Assembly: GCA_017550765.1 (NCBI GenBank)
Contig: JAFZOC010000241.1
Span: 1-5,264 of the forward strand
DNA length: 5,264 bases
Origin: Oscillospiraceae bacterium
Lineage (GTDB): Bacteria; Bacillota_A; Clostridia; Oscillospirales; Oscillospiraceae
Reading direction: 5' to 3'
Below are positions 1-5,258 of this stretch, piece by piece. Both the position numbers and the translations under genes were made by a program. The notes below the pieces were generated by a model, which did no database searches, was not told the origin of the DNA, and saw only the letters and a program-made list of their open reading frames with translations. Within the stretch, counting starts at the first letter, position 1. Each line of letters begins with the position of its first letter.

Positions 1-693
1 CCCTGGGCCGTGCAGCCCGGGGAAGAGACGGCAGCCCCGGTCTCCCCCGAGACGGACGAGCCGGTCATCCCGTCCGAGCCTGCTATCCCTGCGCAGGAGC
101 GTTTCCTGGGCGTATGGACGAGCCCGGAGCGTGATTATCTCTATATCAAAGATGACGGGACCGCCGAACTGTATCTGGCTGGGCAGAATCAGATCATCTC
201 CCTGGACTGGAGCGAGCCCACGGCCGTTGAGCTCCGTCTGCAGGGCACTGACGCGCTCTTCATCGCACAGCCGGATGAGACGGACGCGCTCTTGCTGGAA
301 GGCCCCGGCATCTGGAGCGCGATCCGCCTGAACGCCGACGATCTCGCCGCCCGGGATCAGATCCGCCATGATACGGGCTGCTGTTTCCTTGGCGACTGGG
401 ACATGTACACCTTCACCCAGATCCCGCTGGACACCGTCGCTACGTTCCGCAGCGACCATACCTGTTCCTTCTACGGCGGCGATTTCACCTGGGCGCCTGG
501 CGTGGCAGGCTATGAGGATCGTGACGGTATCTCCATCTATCTGTACGGGGAACTCTACTATGTCCTGCTGGGCTCGGATACACCACTGGGCGACCGGGCT
601 TTCCTTTCAAAAGTAGACTATAGGCATTTGCAGAGCAGCGGTATGTTCCTGCGAGCAGGGACGAACTTGGAGGAAGTGAAAGAACATGGATAG
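1..693 (+). CDS. Unrecognised, probably secreted or surface protein with two FLGxW repeat units (5' end cut off)
   Basis: I do not recognise a family. The frame is open from base 1 (codons for Pro-Trp-Ala come before the GTG at 10), so the true start and any signal peptide or lipobox probably lie upstream of the window. Residues below count the GTG at 10 as 1. Residues 1-30 are rich in Pro, Glu, Ala and Ser, like the flexible linker that often follows a lipoprotein or signal anchor. Two similar units follow, one beginning FLGVW at residue 32 and one beginning FLGDW at residue 126. Each runs into short alternating hydrophobic/polar strands with a D-x-T turn and a later aromatic-W strand, suggesting two small beta domains of lipocalin-like style. 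No catalytic motif is visible. The stop overlaps the next gene by 8 bp, so the two are probably co-transcribed and translationally coupled. Export is inferred from composition only. Confidence 0.7.
   Translation, partial: PWAVQPGEETAAPVSPETDEPVIPSEPAIPAQERFLGVWTSPERDYLYIKDDGTAELYLAGQNQIISLDWSEPTAVELRLQGTDALFIAQPDETDALLLEGPGIWSAIRLNADDLAARDQIRHDTGCCFLGDWDMYTFTQIPLDTVATFRSDHTCSFYGGDFTWAPGVAGYEDRDGISIYLYGELYYVLLGSDTPLGDRAFLSKVDYRHLQSSGMFLRAGTNLEEVKEHG
669..674 (+). promoter_or_regulatory. Ribosome binding site of the CPBP protease gene
   Basis: GGAGGA lies 11 bases before the ATG at 686, inside the end of the upstream gene. The next in-frame ATG (707) has no purine-rich site at a usable distance, so this site decides for the 686 start. 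Confidence 0.7.
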
Positions 694-1720
694 ATCCAAA
701 GAGTCTATGAACGATAACATCGATCTTCAGCAGTTCCATAAGGGGACGATCACACGCGCCACTCCTGACGGGGCGGTCCCATCGGAAGGGGCCGCAGCAG
801 TAACGTCCGCGCAGCAGCCGCAGTCTCCGGCTCAGCCTCCCCGGAAGCGGAAGATGAAACGCCACTTTTTCCTGGCCGTCATCGGGATCGCATTTCTGAT
901 GATCATTTTGGGCCAGGTGATCGGTGAGATCGGGCTGGGCTTTCTGCGCTCGTTCCTGCCGCCGCTGAGCGCGGGCGTGGAATTCCTGTTCTTCTACCTT
1001 TACTTCATCGGTATCGACGCGATCGCTCTGCTCTACTGCTGGCTGTGCGACAAGGCGGTCTTCCGGAGCATGCTCTGGCCCAAGAAAGGCGGACAGAGCG
1101 GCAACACAGGACGCATGTTCGCGCTCGGCCTGCTGATCGGCTTTGGGATGAACGGGCTGTGTATCCTGGCAGCCTGGCTCCACGGGGACCTGCATTTCCG
1201 TCTTGGTGAGTTCCCGGTGTTCTATCTCATCTGCGCCTTTCTCTCGGTACTGATACAGTCCGGCGCAGAGGAGATCGTGACCCGTGGGTATATGCTCGGC
1301 GCTCTGCGGGAGCGTTATCCCGCCTGGCTCGCCATCGGCATCAACTCTGTCTTTTTCGGTGCGCTCCATCTGCTCAATCCCGGCTTTACGCTGGTCTCTT
1401 TCCTGAGCATCGTTCTGATCGGTCTAGGGCTCAGCCTCGTGGCATATCATCTCGACAGTCTCTGGATGTGCATCGCCATCCATACCGCCTGGAACTTTAC
1501 GCAGAACTTCCTCTTTGGTCTTCCCAATTCCGGTATCGTGGCAGAACGGAGCGTGCTGCATCTGGAAGCCGCCCGCAGCACGATCTTCTACGACGCCGCT
1601 TTCGGCGTGGAAGGCGCGTATCCGTCGCTCGTTGTGGAACTGGCGCTCTGCGTGTGTGTACTGCTCTTTACGAAAAAACTGTCCCGCCCGGACGGGCCCG
1701 TTCCGGCTGAAAAGGTCTGA
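686..1720 (+). CDS. CPBP-family intramembrane metalloprotease (CAAX protease / Abi type)
   Basis: A multi-pass membrane protein of 344 residues. It carries the three motifs of the CPBP family (related to Rce1 prenyl proteases and bacteriocin self-immunity proteins). Motif 1 is EEIVTR at 195-200 (Glu195, Glu196, Arg200), motif 2 is FGALH with His228, and motif 3 is HTAWN with His266 and Asn270. These Glu/His/Asn residues are the expected metal-binding and catalytic set, so it is probably an active protease in the membrane. Residues 1-50 are hydrophilic and Pro/Gln/Ala rich. A basic patch (RKRKMKR, 53-59) precedes the first hydrophobic segment at about 61-80. Further segments lie at about 97-120, 144-164, 176-192, 211-229, 235-254, 258-277 and 313-329. 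Bacterial CPBP proteins vary in role, and the substrate cannot be told. The gene overlaps the partial upstream gene by 8 bp, which suggests a functional link, but that is inference. Confidence 0.9.
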   Translation: MDRSKESMNDNIDLQQFHKGTITRATPDGAVPSEGAAAVTSAQQPQSPAQPPRKRKMKRHFFLAVIGIAFLMIILGQVIGEIGLGFLRSFLPPLSAGVEFLFFYLYFIGIDAIALLYCWLCDKAVFRSMLWPKKGGQSGNTGRMFALGLLIGFGMNGLCILAAWLHGDLHFRLGEFPVFYLICAFLSVLIQSGAEEIVTRGYMLGALRERYPAWLAIGINSVFFGALHLLNPGFTLVSFLSIVLIGLGLSLVAYHLDSLWMCIAIHTAWNFTQNFLFGLPNSGIVAERSVLHLEAARSTIFYDAAFGVEGAYPSLVVELALCVCVLLFTKKLSRPDGPVPAEKV

Positions 1721-1753
1721 ACGCGCTCCATCAGAGGCCTCGAGCCATATCGC

Positions 1754-1782
1754 TTGCGTCGGGAGAGCGGCTATGGTATCAT
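1754..1782 (+). promoter_or_regulatory. Candidate extended -10 promoter for ruvCA
   Basis: TATCAT at 1777-1782 matches five of six bases of the -10 consensus. It is preceded by TATGG, which supplies the TRTGN extension used by Gram-positive vegetative RNA polymerase. A weak -35 (TTGCGT, 1754-1759) sits 17 bases upstream. Transcription would begin near 1788-1789, giving a very short leader that starts within or just before the Shine-Dalgarno purines. That closeness lowers confidence. No terminator was seen between the protease gene and ruvC, so read-through is also possible. Confidence 0.4.
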
Positions 1783-1783
1783 T

Positions 1784-1792
1784 GGAAAGGGG
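1784..1792 (+). promoter_or_regulatory. Ribosome binding site of ruvC
   Basis: The purine run GGAAAGGGG lies 9 bases before the ATG at 1802. This fixes the ruvC start there rather than at the in-frame TTG at 1754, which would add 16 non-conserved residues and overlap the candidate promoter. Confidence 0.65.
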
Positions 1793-1801
1793 ATCGATCG
1801 C

Positions 1802-2314
1802 ATGAGGATCTTGGGCATAGACCCTGGTATCGCCACCATCGGGTTCGGTGCGATCGAGACCCGGGGGAACAGGCAAAAGCTCCTGCGCTGCGGTGTCATC
1901 ACGACGCCGGCCCACACCAGTCTGTCCAGTCGACTGGAACAGATCTTCCGCGACACGGGCGATCTGCTGTCGATCTTCAGGCCGGATGCGGTGAGCGTGG
2001 AAGAGCTGTTCTTCAACACCAATATCACCACCGGCATCGCTGTGGCCCACGGCCGCGGGGTGATCCTGTTGGCCTGTCAGATGGCCAAGGTGCCGATCTA
2101 CGAATATACGCCGCTGCAAGTCAAACAGGCTGTGGTCGGATATGGGCGCGCTGAGAAAGCCCAGGTGATGGAGATGGTCAAGCGGATCTGCGGTCTGCCT
2201 GCGCCGCCCAAGCCCGACGACGCGGCGGACGCTGTCGCGCTGGCGCTCTGCCATGCGCGCAGTTCCACCAGTTTGCTGAACAGGGGAGGGGAGAGCGGAT
2301 GTTCTACCATATAG
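1802..2314 (+). CDS. ruvC: Crossover junction endodeoxyribonuclease RuvC
   Basis: RuvC is the Holliday-junction resolvase. As a dimer it cuts two opposing strands of the four-way junction processed by RuvAB during recombinational repair. The 170-residue product has the family's usual length and begins MRILGIDPG, with the RNase H-fold first-strand aspartate at Asp7. The other acidic residues expected by alignment to E. coli RuvC are present: Glu67 in VEELFFNTN, and Asp140 and Asp143 in the KPDDAADA segment (E. coli Glu66, Asp138, Asp141). The tetrad is therefore intact and the enzyme should be active. The last 16 bases overlap the start of ruvA, which implies translational coupling and explains the unconserved tail after about residue 152. 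Bacilli generally use RecU instead, so RuvC points to Clostridia within the Bacillota. Confidence 0.97.
   Translation: MRILGIDPGIATIGFGAIETRGNRQKLLRCGVITTPAHTSLSSRLEQIFRDTGDLLSIFRPDAVSVEELFFNTNITTGIAVAHGRGVILLACQMAKVPIYEYTPLQVKQAVVGYGRAEKAQVMEMVKRICGLPAPPKPDDAADAVALALCHARSSTSLLNRGGESGCSTI
2283..2293 (+). promoter_or_regulatory. Ribosome binding site of ruvA inside ruvC
   Basis: GGGGAGGGGAG, within the last codons of ruvC, ends 5 bases before the ruvA ATG at 2299. The purine-rich double site supports the overlapping start and efficient re-initiation. Confidence 0.75.
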
Positions 2315-2913
2315 AAGGGACCGTGACGGAGCTCGGGCCCAATCTTGCCGTCCTGGATGCCGGCGGGATCGGCTTCGCGTTGAATGTGACGGTCAATTCT
2401 CTCAGCCGGCTCAAGATCGGCGAGAAGCAAAAGCTCTACGTCTCCGAATCGATCGGGGAGACCAACTTCGACCTCTACGGCTTCGTTGAAAAGAGCGAAA
2501 AGCGCTGTTTCGAGATGCTGATCGCCGTGTCCGGCATCGGTCCGAAGGCAGCTTTGTCGATCCTGAGCTATAACAGCCCGGAGAGCCTCGCCCTGGCTAT
2601 CCTCAACGACGATGTGAAAGCGCTCACCGTGGCTCCCGGCATCGGCAAGAAGATCGCCCAACGGGTGATCCTGGAACTCAAAGACAAGATCCAGAAGGAA
2701 CTGGGCGACAGCAGCTGGTCCCTGCCCAGCGCGAGCGTTTCCCCCGCCGCCGTCCCTGCCGCGCAGGACAAGCAGGTCTCCGATGCCATGGCCGGTCTTG
2801 CGGTCCTCGGCTACAGCTCCGCAGAGCTCACGCCGATCCTGAAAGGCATGGATCTGACCGGCATGGATGCGCAGGCGATCATCAAAGCCGTATTGAAGCA
2901 GATGGTCAAATAA
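2299..2913 (+). CDS. ruvA: Holliday junction branch migration protein RuvA
   Basis: RuvA binds the four-way junction as a tetramer or octamer and loads the RuvB motor. The 204-residue protein has the standard three-domain layout. An N-terminal OB-fold domain covers about 1-63 (MFYHIEGTV start, GIGFALNV strand, DLYGFV at its end). A middle domain has two helix-hairpin-helix motifs, VSGIGPKAA at 77-85 and VAPGIGKKIA at 111-120, the latter leading into a VILELKDK helix. A Ser/Ala/Pro-rich flexible linker covers about 138-157. A C-terminal three-helix domain (about 158-204, with ALxxLGY-like AVLGYSSAE) contacts RuvB. Length and motifs are ordinary for the family and nothing is missing. It overlaps ruvC, but ruvB does not follow directly: a 177-bp structured spacer lies between them. 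Confidence 0.97.
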   Translation: MFYHIEGTVTELGPNLAVLDAGGIGFALNVTVNSLSRLKIGEKQKLYVSESIGETNFDLYGFVEKSEKRCFEMLIAVSGIGPKAALSILSYNSPESLALAILNDDVKALTVAPGIGKKIAQRVILELKDKIQKELGDSSWSLPSASVSPAAVPAAQDKQVSDAMAGLAVLGYSSAELTPILKGMDLTGMDAQAIIKAVLKQMVK

Positions 2914-3090
2914 GGCCGACGGCGCAAGCGGTCGACCGCGGCTCCTGTCCTGCCGGTCGCTTTATCGCACAAAGCGGGGCTCGCGCCCATCCTTCGCGGC
3001 TCCAGCGCTCCGTTTTACGTACCTTTTGAGCCGCGCCCACGGTCAAGATCGATCGCGGTCCTCATTTTTCTTCACCCTGGAGGGATCCTT
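2914..3090 (+). repeat. Structured GC-rich spacer between ruvA and ruvB, possible interspersed repeat
   Basis: No gene is supported here on either strand. The stretch is dense in symmetry. There is a perfect 12-bp palindrome GCGGTCGACCGC (2928-2939). A 6-bp hairpin has arms CGCTTT and AAAGCG (2958-2963, 2971-2976). An 8-bp inverted repeat pairs CGCGGCTC (2995-3002) with GAGCCGCG (3028-3035) around a 25-base loop. The 9-mer CGCGGCTCC occurs twice (2937-2945 and 2995-3003), so the GAGCCGCG arm could pair with either copy. CGACCG (2933-2938) can also pair with CGGTCG (2954-2959), giving mutually exclusive folds. There is no clear T-tract terminator and no convincing promoter. It could be a small non-autonomous repeat inserted between ruvA and ruvB, a structured leader of ruvB, or simply GC-rich spacer. 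The repeat idea is inference. Confidence 0.4.
3079..3085 (+). promoter_or_regulatory. Ribosome binding site of ruvB
   Basis: GGAGGGA ends 5 bases before the ATG at 3091, a strong site at a usual distance that supports this start. It means ruvB is translated independently of ruvA despite the spacer. Confidence 0.75.
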
Positions 3091-4128
3091 ATGAGCATCA
3101 ACTTTTCCGAAGATACCGGTGAGGTGCTGACCACCACGGCGAGCTTGCCCGAAGACAACGCCGAAGGCTCTCTGCGGCCGCGGACCCTTGCGGAGTACAT
3201 CGGTCAGGAGAAAGCCAAGGGCAACCTGGAGATCTTCATCGGCGCTGCCAAGATGCGGCACGAGCCGCTGGACCATGTGCTCCTGCACGGCCCCCCGGGC
3301 CTCGGCAAGACCACGCTCGCGGCAGTCATCGCCAATGAGATGGGCGTAAACATGCGGATCACATCCGGTCCCGCGATCGAAAAGCCGGGCGATCTGGTCG
3401 CCATGCTCACCAACCTCAACGAAGGGGACATCCTCTTCGTCGATGAGATCCACAGACTGAACCGCGCCTACGAGGAGATCCTCTATCCCGCTATGGAGGA
3501 TTACGCGATCGACATCATCCTTGGGAAGGGCCCTTCGGCCAACTCTATCCACCTGGATCTGCCGCGCTTTACGCTCATCGGCGCTACGACCCGCTCCGGC
3601 CAGCTCACCGCACCCCTGCGCGACCGTTTCGGCGTAGCCCTTCGGCTGGAGCTCTATACGCCGCAGGAACTGCAGCAGATCGTGCAGCGCTCCGCGGGGA
3701 TCCTGAGTGTTCAGATCGAGCCGGACGGTGCTTACGAGATCGCTTCCCGCTCCCGCGGGACCCCTCGCATCGCCAACCGTATGCTCCGCAGGGTACGGGA
3801 TTTCGCACAGATGCGCTCCGACGGCGTCATCACAAGGGAAGTTGCAGATATGGCGCTCAGCCGGCTGGAAGTGGACAAGTTGGGCCTGGACGCGCTGGAC
3901 CGGCGGATGCTCCGCGCCATCATCGAGTTCTATGGCGGGGGGCCTGTAGGCCTGGATACTCTGGCCGCGACGATCAACGAAGAAGCCGTTACGCTGGAAG
4001 ACATGTACGAGCCCTATCTGCTCCAGCAGGGCTTCCTGACGAGGACGCCACGCGGCCGCTGCGTTACGCGCCGGGCCTATGAGCACCTGGGCATCGCCTA
4101 TCTTGGCCAGCAGCAGCTGGATATGTGA
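3091..4128 (+). CDS. ruvB: Holliday junction branch migration DNA helicase RuvB
   Basis: RuvB is the AAA+ hexameric ATPase that pumps duplex DNA through the RuvA-bound Holliday junction. The 345-residue protein shows the full motif set. The [12 protein letters not shown] signature is at 29-40, Walker [10 protein letters not shown] at 67-75 and Walker B ILFVDE at 114-119, with HRL following. Sensor 1 is IGATTR at 163-168. The arginine-finger segment LRDRFG is at 176-181. Sensor 2 is GTPRIANR at 223-230, where Arg226 contacts nucleotide. The C-terminal winged-helix domain is about 265-340 and includes the conserved [11 protein letters not shown] and [17 protein letters not shown]. All key residues are present and the length is normal. 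The first 28 residues are variable, as in other RuvB proteins. It lies 177 bp downstream of ruvA and may be read from the same transcript, since no clear terminator or promoter was seen in the spacer. Confidence 0.98.
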   Translation: MSINFSEDTGEVLTTTASLPEDNAEGSLRPRTLAEYIGQEKAKGNLEIFIGAAKMRHEPLDHVLLHGPPGLGKTTLAAVIANEMGVNMRITSGPAIEKPGDLVAMLTNLNEGDILFVDEIHRLNRAYEEILYPAMEDYAIDIILGKGPSANSIHLDLPRFTLIGATTRSGQLTAPLRDRFGVALRLELYTPQELQQIVQRSAGILSVQIEPDGAYEIASRSRGTPRIANRMLRRVRDFAQMRSDGVITREVADMALSRLEVDKLGLDALDRRMLRAIIEFYGGGPVGLDTLAATINEEAVTLEDMYEPYLLQQGFLTRTPRGRCVTRRAYEHLGIAYLGQQQLDM

Positions 4129-4141
4129 ACACCGGGAACGG

Positions 4142-4153
4142 TCGGATATCCGA
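4142..4153. repeat. Perfect 12-bp palindrome downstream of ruvB
   Basis: TCGGATATCCGA begins 13 bases after the ruvB stop. It is not followed by a T-run on either strand, so it is not a standard intrinsic terminator. It has no loop as a hairpin and could be a protein-binding site or chance. Confidence 0.4.
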
Positions 4154-4172
4154 TGCGCCCCACAAATGGTCC

Positions 4173-4198
4173 AAAAAAACGTCCATTACCGGAAAAAA
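4173..4198 (+). promoter_or_regulatory. Phased A-tracts, UP-element-like
   Basis: An A7 tract (4173-4179) and an A6 tract (4193-4198) start 20 bases apart, about two helical turns. They lie directly upstream of the -35 at 4202. Such tracts bend DNA and bind the RNA polymerase alpha subunit, so they probably strengthen the sigma-factor promoter. Their effect is inferred from position and composition. Confidence 0.45.
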
Positions 4199-4201
4199 GT
4201 A

Positions 4202-4229
4202 TTGACTTTAGGTAAAGTTCAGTTATAAT
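4202..4229 (+). promoter_or_regulatory. Strong vegetative promoter of the sigma factor/zinc-ribbon unit
   Basis: The -35 TTGACT (4202-4207) matches five of six consensus bases. The -10 TATAAT (4224-4229) is perfect, with a 16-base spacer. This is the clearest promoter in the window and sits in a local A/T-rich island within GC-rich DNA. Transcription should start near 4236, giving a leader of about 29 bases before the ATG at 4265. It makes the sigma gene independent of ruvB transcription and implies recognition by the housekeeping sigma factor. Confidence 0.85.
4205..4218. promoter_or_regulatory. Operator-like dyad inside the promoter spacer
   Basis: ACTTTA (4205-4210), GG, then TAAAGT (4213-4218) form a perfect 6-bp inverted repeat. 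It overlaps the second half of the -35 and most of the spacer. The flanks TG and TCA extend the symmetry with a one-base slip. A dimeric regulator bound here would block RNA polymerase. The regulator is unknown, and none is encoded in the window unless the sigma or zinc-ribbon protein acts on it. Confidence 0.45.
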
Positions 4230-4252
4230 ATATCTTGTGTTTTTGGAGAGAT

Positions 4253-4258
4253 AGGCGG
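4253..4258 (+). promoter_or_regulatory. Ribosome binding site of the sigma factor gene
   Basis: AGGCGG lies 6 bases before the ATG at 4265, and a further GGAGAG is at 4245-4250. An in-frame TTG at 4235 would be essentially at the predicted transcription start with no room for a binding site, so the ATG is preferred. Confidence 0.6.
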
Positions 4259-4264
4259 TACGAT

Positions 4265-4879
4265 ATGACAACTCCCAAAGCCCTGAGCGACATCCAATTG
4301 CAGGCGATGGCAAAAGCAGGGGACCGCAACGCGGAAGATGCGCTGGCCACCCGGTATCTGCAGTTGGTGCGCATGTGTTCCCGTCCTCTTTTTCTCGCCG
4401 GCGGCGAGAGCGAGGATCTGGTGCAGGAGGGCATGATCGGTCTCCTCGGCGCTATCCGTGAATTCGACCCCAGTCTGGGCACGAGTTTCCATACTTACGC
4501 AGAGCAGTGCATCCGCAATCGCCTCTATTCGGCGATCCGCTCCGCATCCCGTCTGAAACACGCACCTTTGAACGACAGTATGCCCCTTGAGCAACTCTCC
4601 GATGATCCCAGTTCCCAGGTATCGGCAGCAGAAGAGCTATTCAGCCGCAGCCCGGAAGATCAGGTCTTGGCCAGAGAGAACAAGGAAGAACTGACGCGAT
4701 CCATTGCCCGGTATTTGTCAAAAATGGAGAGAGAGGTCCTGGATCTGTTCCTGGAAGGACTGTCCTATCGCGACATTGCCCGAGCGCTCCAGAAGGACGT
4801 CAAGTCCGTTGACAACGCCGTGCAGCGCATCCGGCGCAAGCTGGCGACCCATTACCCCGGCGATATCAGCGACAGCTGA
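4265..4879 (+). CDS. sigH: Sigma-70 family RNA polymerase sigma factor, SigH (Spo0H)-like
   Basis: An alternative sigma factor of 204 residues that would direct core RNA polymerase to a special promoter set. Region 2 spans about 26-99. It includes the core-binding EDLVQEGMIGL (50-60) and the -10-recognising YAEQCIRNRLYSAIRSASR (78-96), followed by LKHAPLN, all close to Bacillus SigH. A Ser/Glu-rich linker covers about 104-138. Region 4 (about 140-193) ends in a helix-turn-helix, LSYRDIARAL then VKSVDNAVQRIRRKL, the latter nearly identical in pattern to the SigH signature VKSIDNALQRVKRKL. Known SigH proteins start sporulation or competence programmes in Bacillota. In non-sporulating clostridia the role is less clear, so the target genes here are unknown. 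The gene has its own strong promoter with a possible operator, and shares a transcript with the zinc-ribbon gene. A divergent SigH-like paralogue rather than the true orthologue is possible. Confidence 0.88.
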   Translation: MTTPKALSDIQLQAMAKAGDRNAEDALATRYLQLVRMCSRPLFLAGGESEDLVQEGMIGLLGAIREFDPSLGTSFHTYAEQCIRNRLYSAIRSASRLKHAPLNDSMPLEQLSDDPSSQVSAAEELFSRSPEDQVLARENKEELTRSIARYLSKMEREVLDLFLEGLSYRDIARALQKDVKSVDNAVQRIRRKLATHYPGDISDS

Positions 4880-4880
4880 T
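4865..4880 (+). other. Small hairpin over the sigma-gene stop codon
   Basis: ATCAGC (4865-4870), loop GACA, GCTGAT (4875-4880) form a perfect 6-bp stem that includes the TGA stop. No T-run follows, so termination is unlikely. It may slow ribosome or RNase passage between the two genes, but could be chance. Confidence 0.25.
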
Positions 4881-4912
4881 CGCAAATACAGCCGATACGG
4901 CAACTTATCAAA

Positions 4913-4920
4913 AGAGAGGA
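4913..4920 (+). promoter_or_regulatory. Ribosome binding site of the zinc-ribbon gene
   Basis: AGAGAGGA ends 6 bases before the ATG at 4927. No clear promoter was found in the 47 bp after the sigma gene, so expression from the sigma-gene promoter is the simplest reading. Confidence 0.65.
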
Positions 4921-4926
4921 TCAGAC

Positions 4927-5211
4927 ATGTACGAAGACAAGACCTTAGTTTGCAAAGAGTGTGGCAAGGAGTTCGTGTTCACCGCTGGTGAGCAGGCTTT
5001 CTACGCTGAGCGCGGCTTCCAGAACGAGCCCCAGCGCTGCAAGCCCTGCCGTGACGCTCGCAAGAACGCCACCCGCAGCACCGGCCCTCGTGAGTTCTTC
5101 ACCGCCACCTGCGCTGCCTGCGGCGGCGAGGCCAAAGTCCCCTTTGAGCCCAAGTCCGACCGTCCTGTTTACTGCAGCGAGTGCTTTGCTAAGATGAAAG
5201 AGCAGGCCTGA
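4927..5211 (+). CDS. Small double zinc-ribbon protein (zf-trcl type N-terminus, second CxxC pair)
   Basis: A 94-residue cytoplasmic protein with eight cysteines in four CxxC pairs. The first ribbon uses Cys9/Cys12 (CKEC) and Cys38/Cys41 (CKPC), and encloses the EFVFTAGEQAFYAERGF stretch typical of the probable zinc-ribbon domain family zf-trcl. The second uses Cys62/Cys65 (CAAC) and Cys83/Cys86 (CSEC), enclosing GGEAKVPFEPKSDRPVYC. Each ribbon should bind one zinc ion. The protein is rich in Lys, Arg and Glu, has no isoleucine or tryptophan and one leucine, so it has little hydrophobic core and relies on metal for folding. Ten of eleven Glu codons are GAG and all Arg codons are CGC/CGT, unlike the more mixed use in neighbouring genes, which suggests high expression. 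The family's function is not established; nucleic-acid or ribosome binding is a guess. It follows the sigma factor by 47 bp and precedes a strong terminator. Confidence 0.9.
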   Translation: MYEDKTLVCKECGKEFVFTAGEQAFYAERGFQNEPQRCKPCRDARKNATRSTGPREFFTATCAACGGEAKVPFEPKSDRPVYCSECFAKMKEQA

Positions 5212-5224
5212 AACGCCTGACAGG

Positions 5225-5258
5225 AAAGTGGGACGCCTCGTGCGTCCCACTTTTCTTG
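5225..5258 (+). terminator. Strong rho-independent terminator
   Basis: AAAGTGGGACGC (5225-5236) pairs perfectly with GCGTCCCACTTT (5242-5253) around the 5-base loop CTCGT. The stem is followed by a T-rich tail (TTTTCTTGT counted from 5251). A 12-bp stem starting 13 bases after the zinc-ribbon stop closes the sigma/zinc-ribbon transcription unit. Confidence 0.93.

Noticed and set aside
485..1369. Long open frame on the - strand (294 codons) opposite the first two genes
   Set aside because: It lies antisense to a gene with clear CPBP motifs. Its translation is low-complexity, rich in Arg, Gln, Asp and His without a recognisable domain, as expected of a shadow frame in GC-rich DNA.
1754..1801. 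Upstream TTG start extending ruvC by 16 residues
   Set aside because: The ATG at 1802 has a good binding site and begins the conserved MRILGIDPG. The extension is not RuvC-like and overlaps a candidate promoter.
1424..2254. Long open frame on the - strand opposite the protease end and ruvC
   Set aside because: It spans the gene boundary and intergenic gap antisense to ruvC, has His/Asp/Arg-rich shadow composition, and has no start-site support.
2914..3027. Possible short peptide on the - strand in the ruvA-ruvB spacer
   Set aside because: One reverse frame stays open through much of the spacer, but it has no ATG with a ribosome binding site and its composition is what GC-rich DNA gives by chance.
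1792..3056. Shared 10-mer GATCGATCGC before ruvC (1792-1801) and ahead of ruvB (3047-3056)
   Set aside because: It looked like a common operator, but the spacing to the two start codons differs (directly before ruvC, 34 bases before ruvB), and GATCGATC-type words are common in this sequence style.
3043..4086. 347-codon open frame on the - strand opposite ruvB
   Set aside because: It is almost exactly antisense to ruvB, whose motifs are complete. The translation has no recognisable domain and reflects codon-position GC bias.
4809..4838. TTGACA at 4809-4814 as a -35 for the zinc-ribbon gene
   Set aside because: It lies in the conserved SigH-like coding motif, and the bases about 17 further on are GC-rich with no -10-like hexamer.
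4865..4880. Terminator between the sigma factor and the zinc-ribbon gene
   Set aside because: The stem is only 6 bp and no T-run follows, so it was recorded as a hairpin and not as a terminator.
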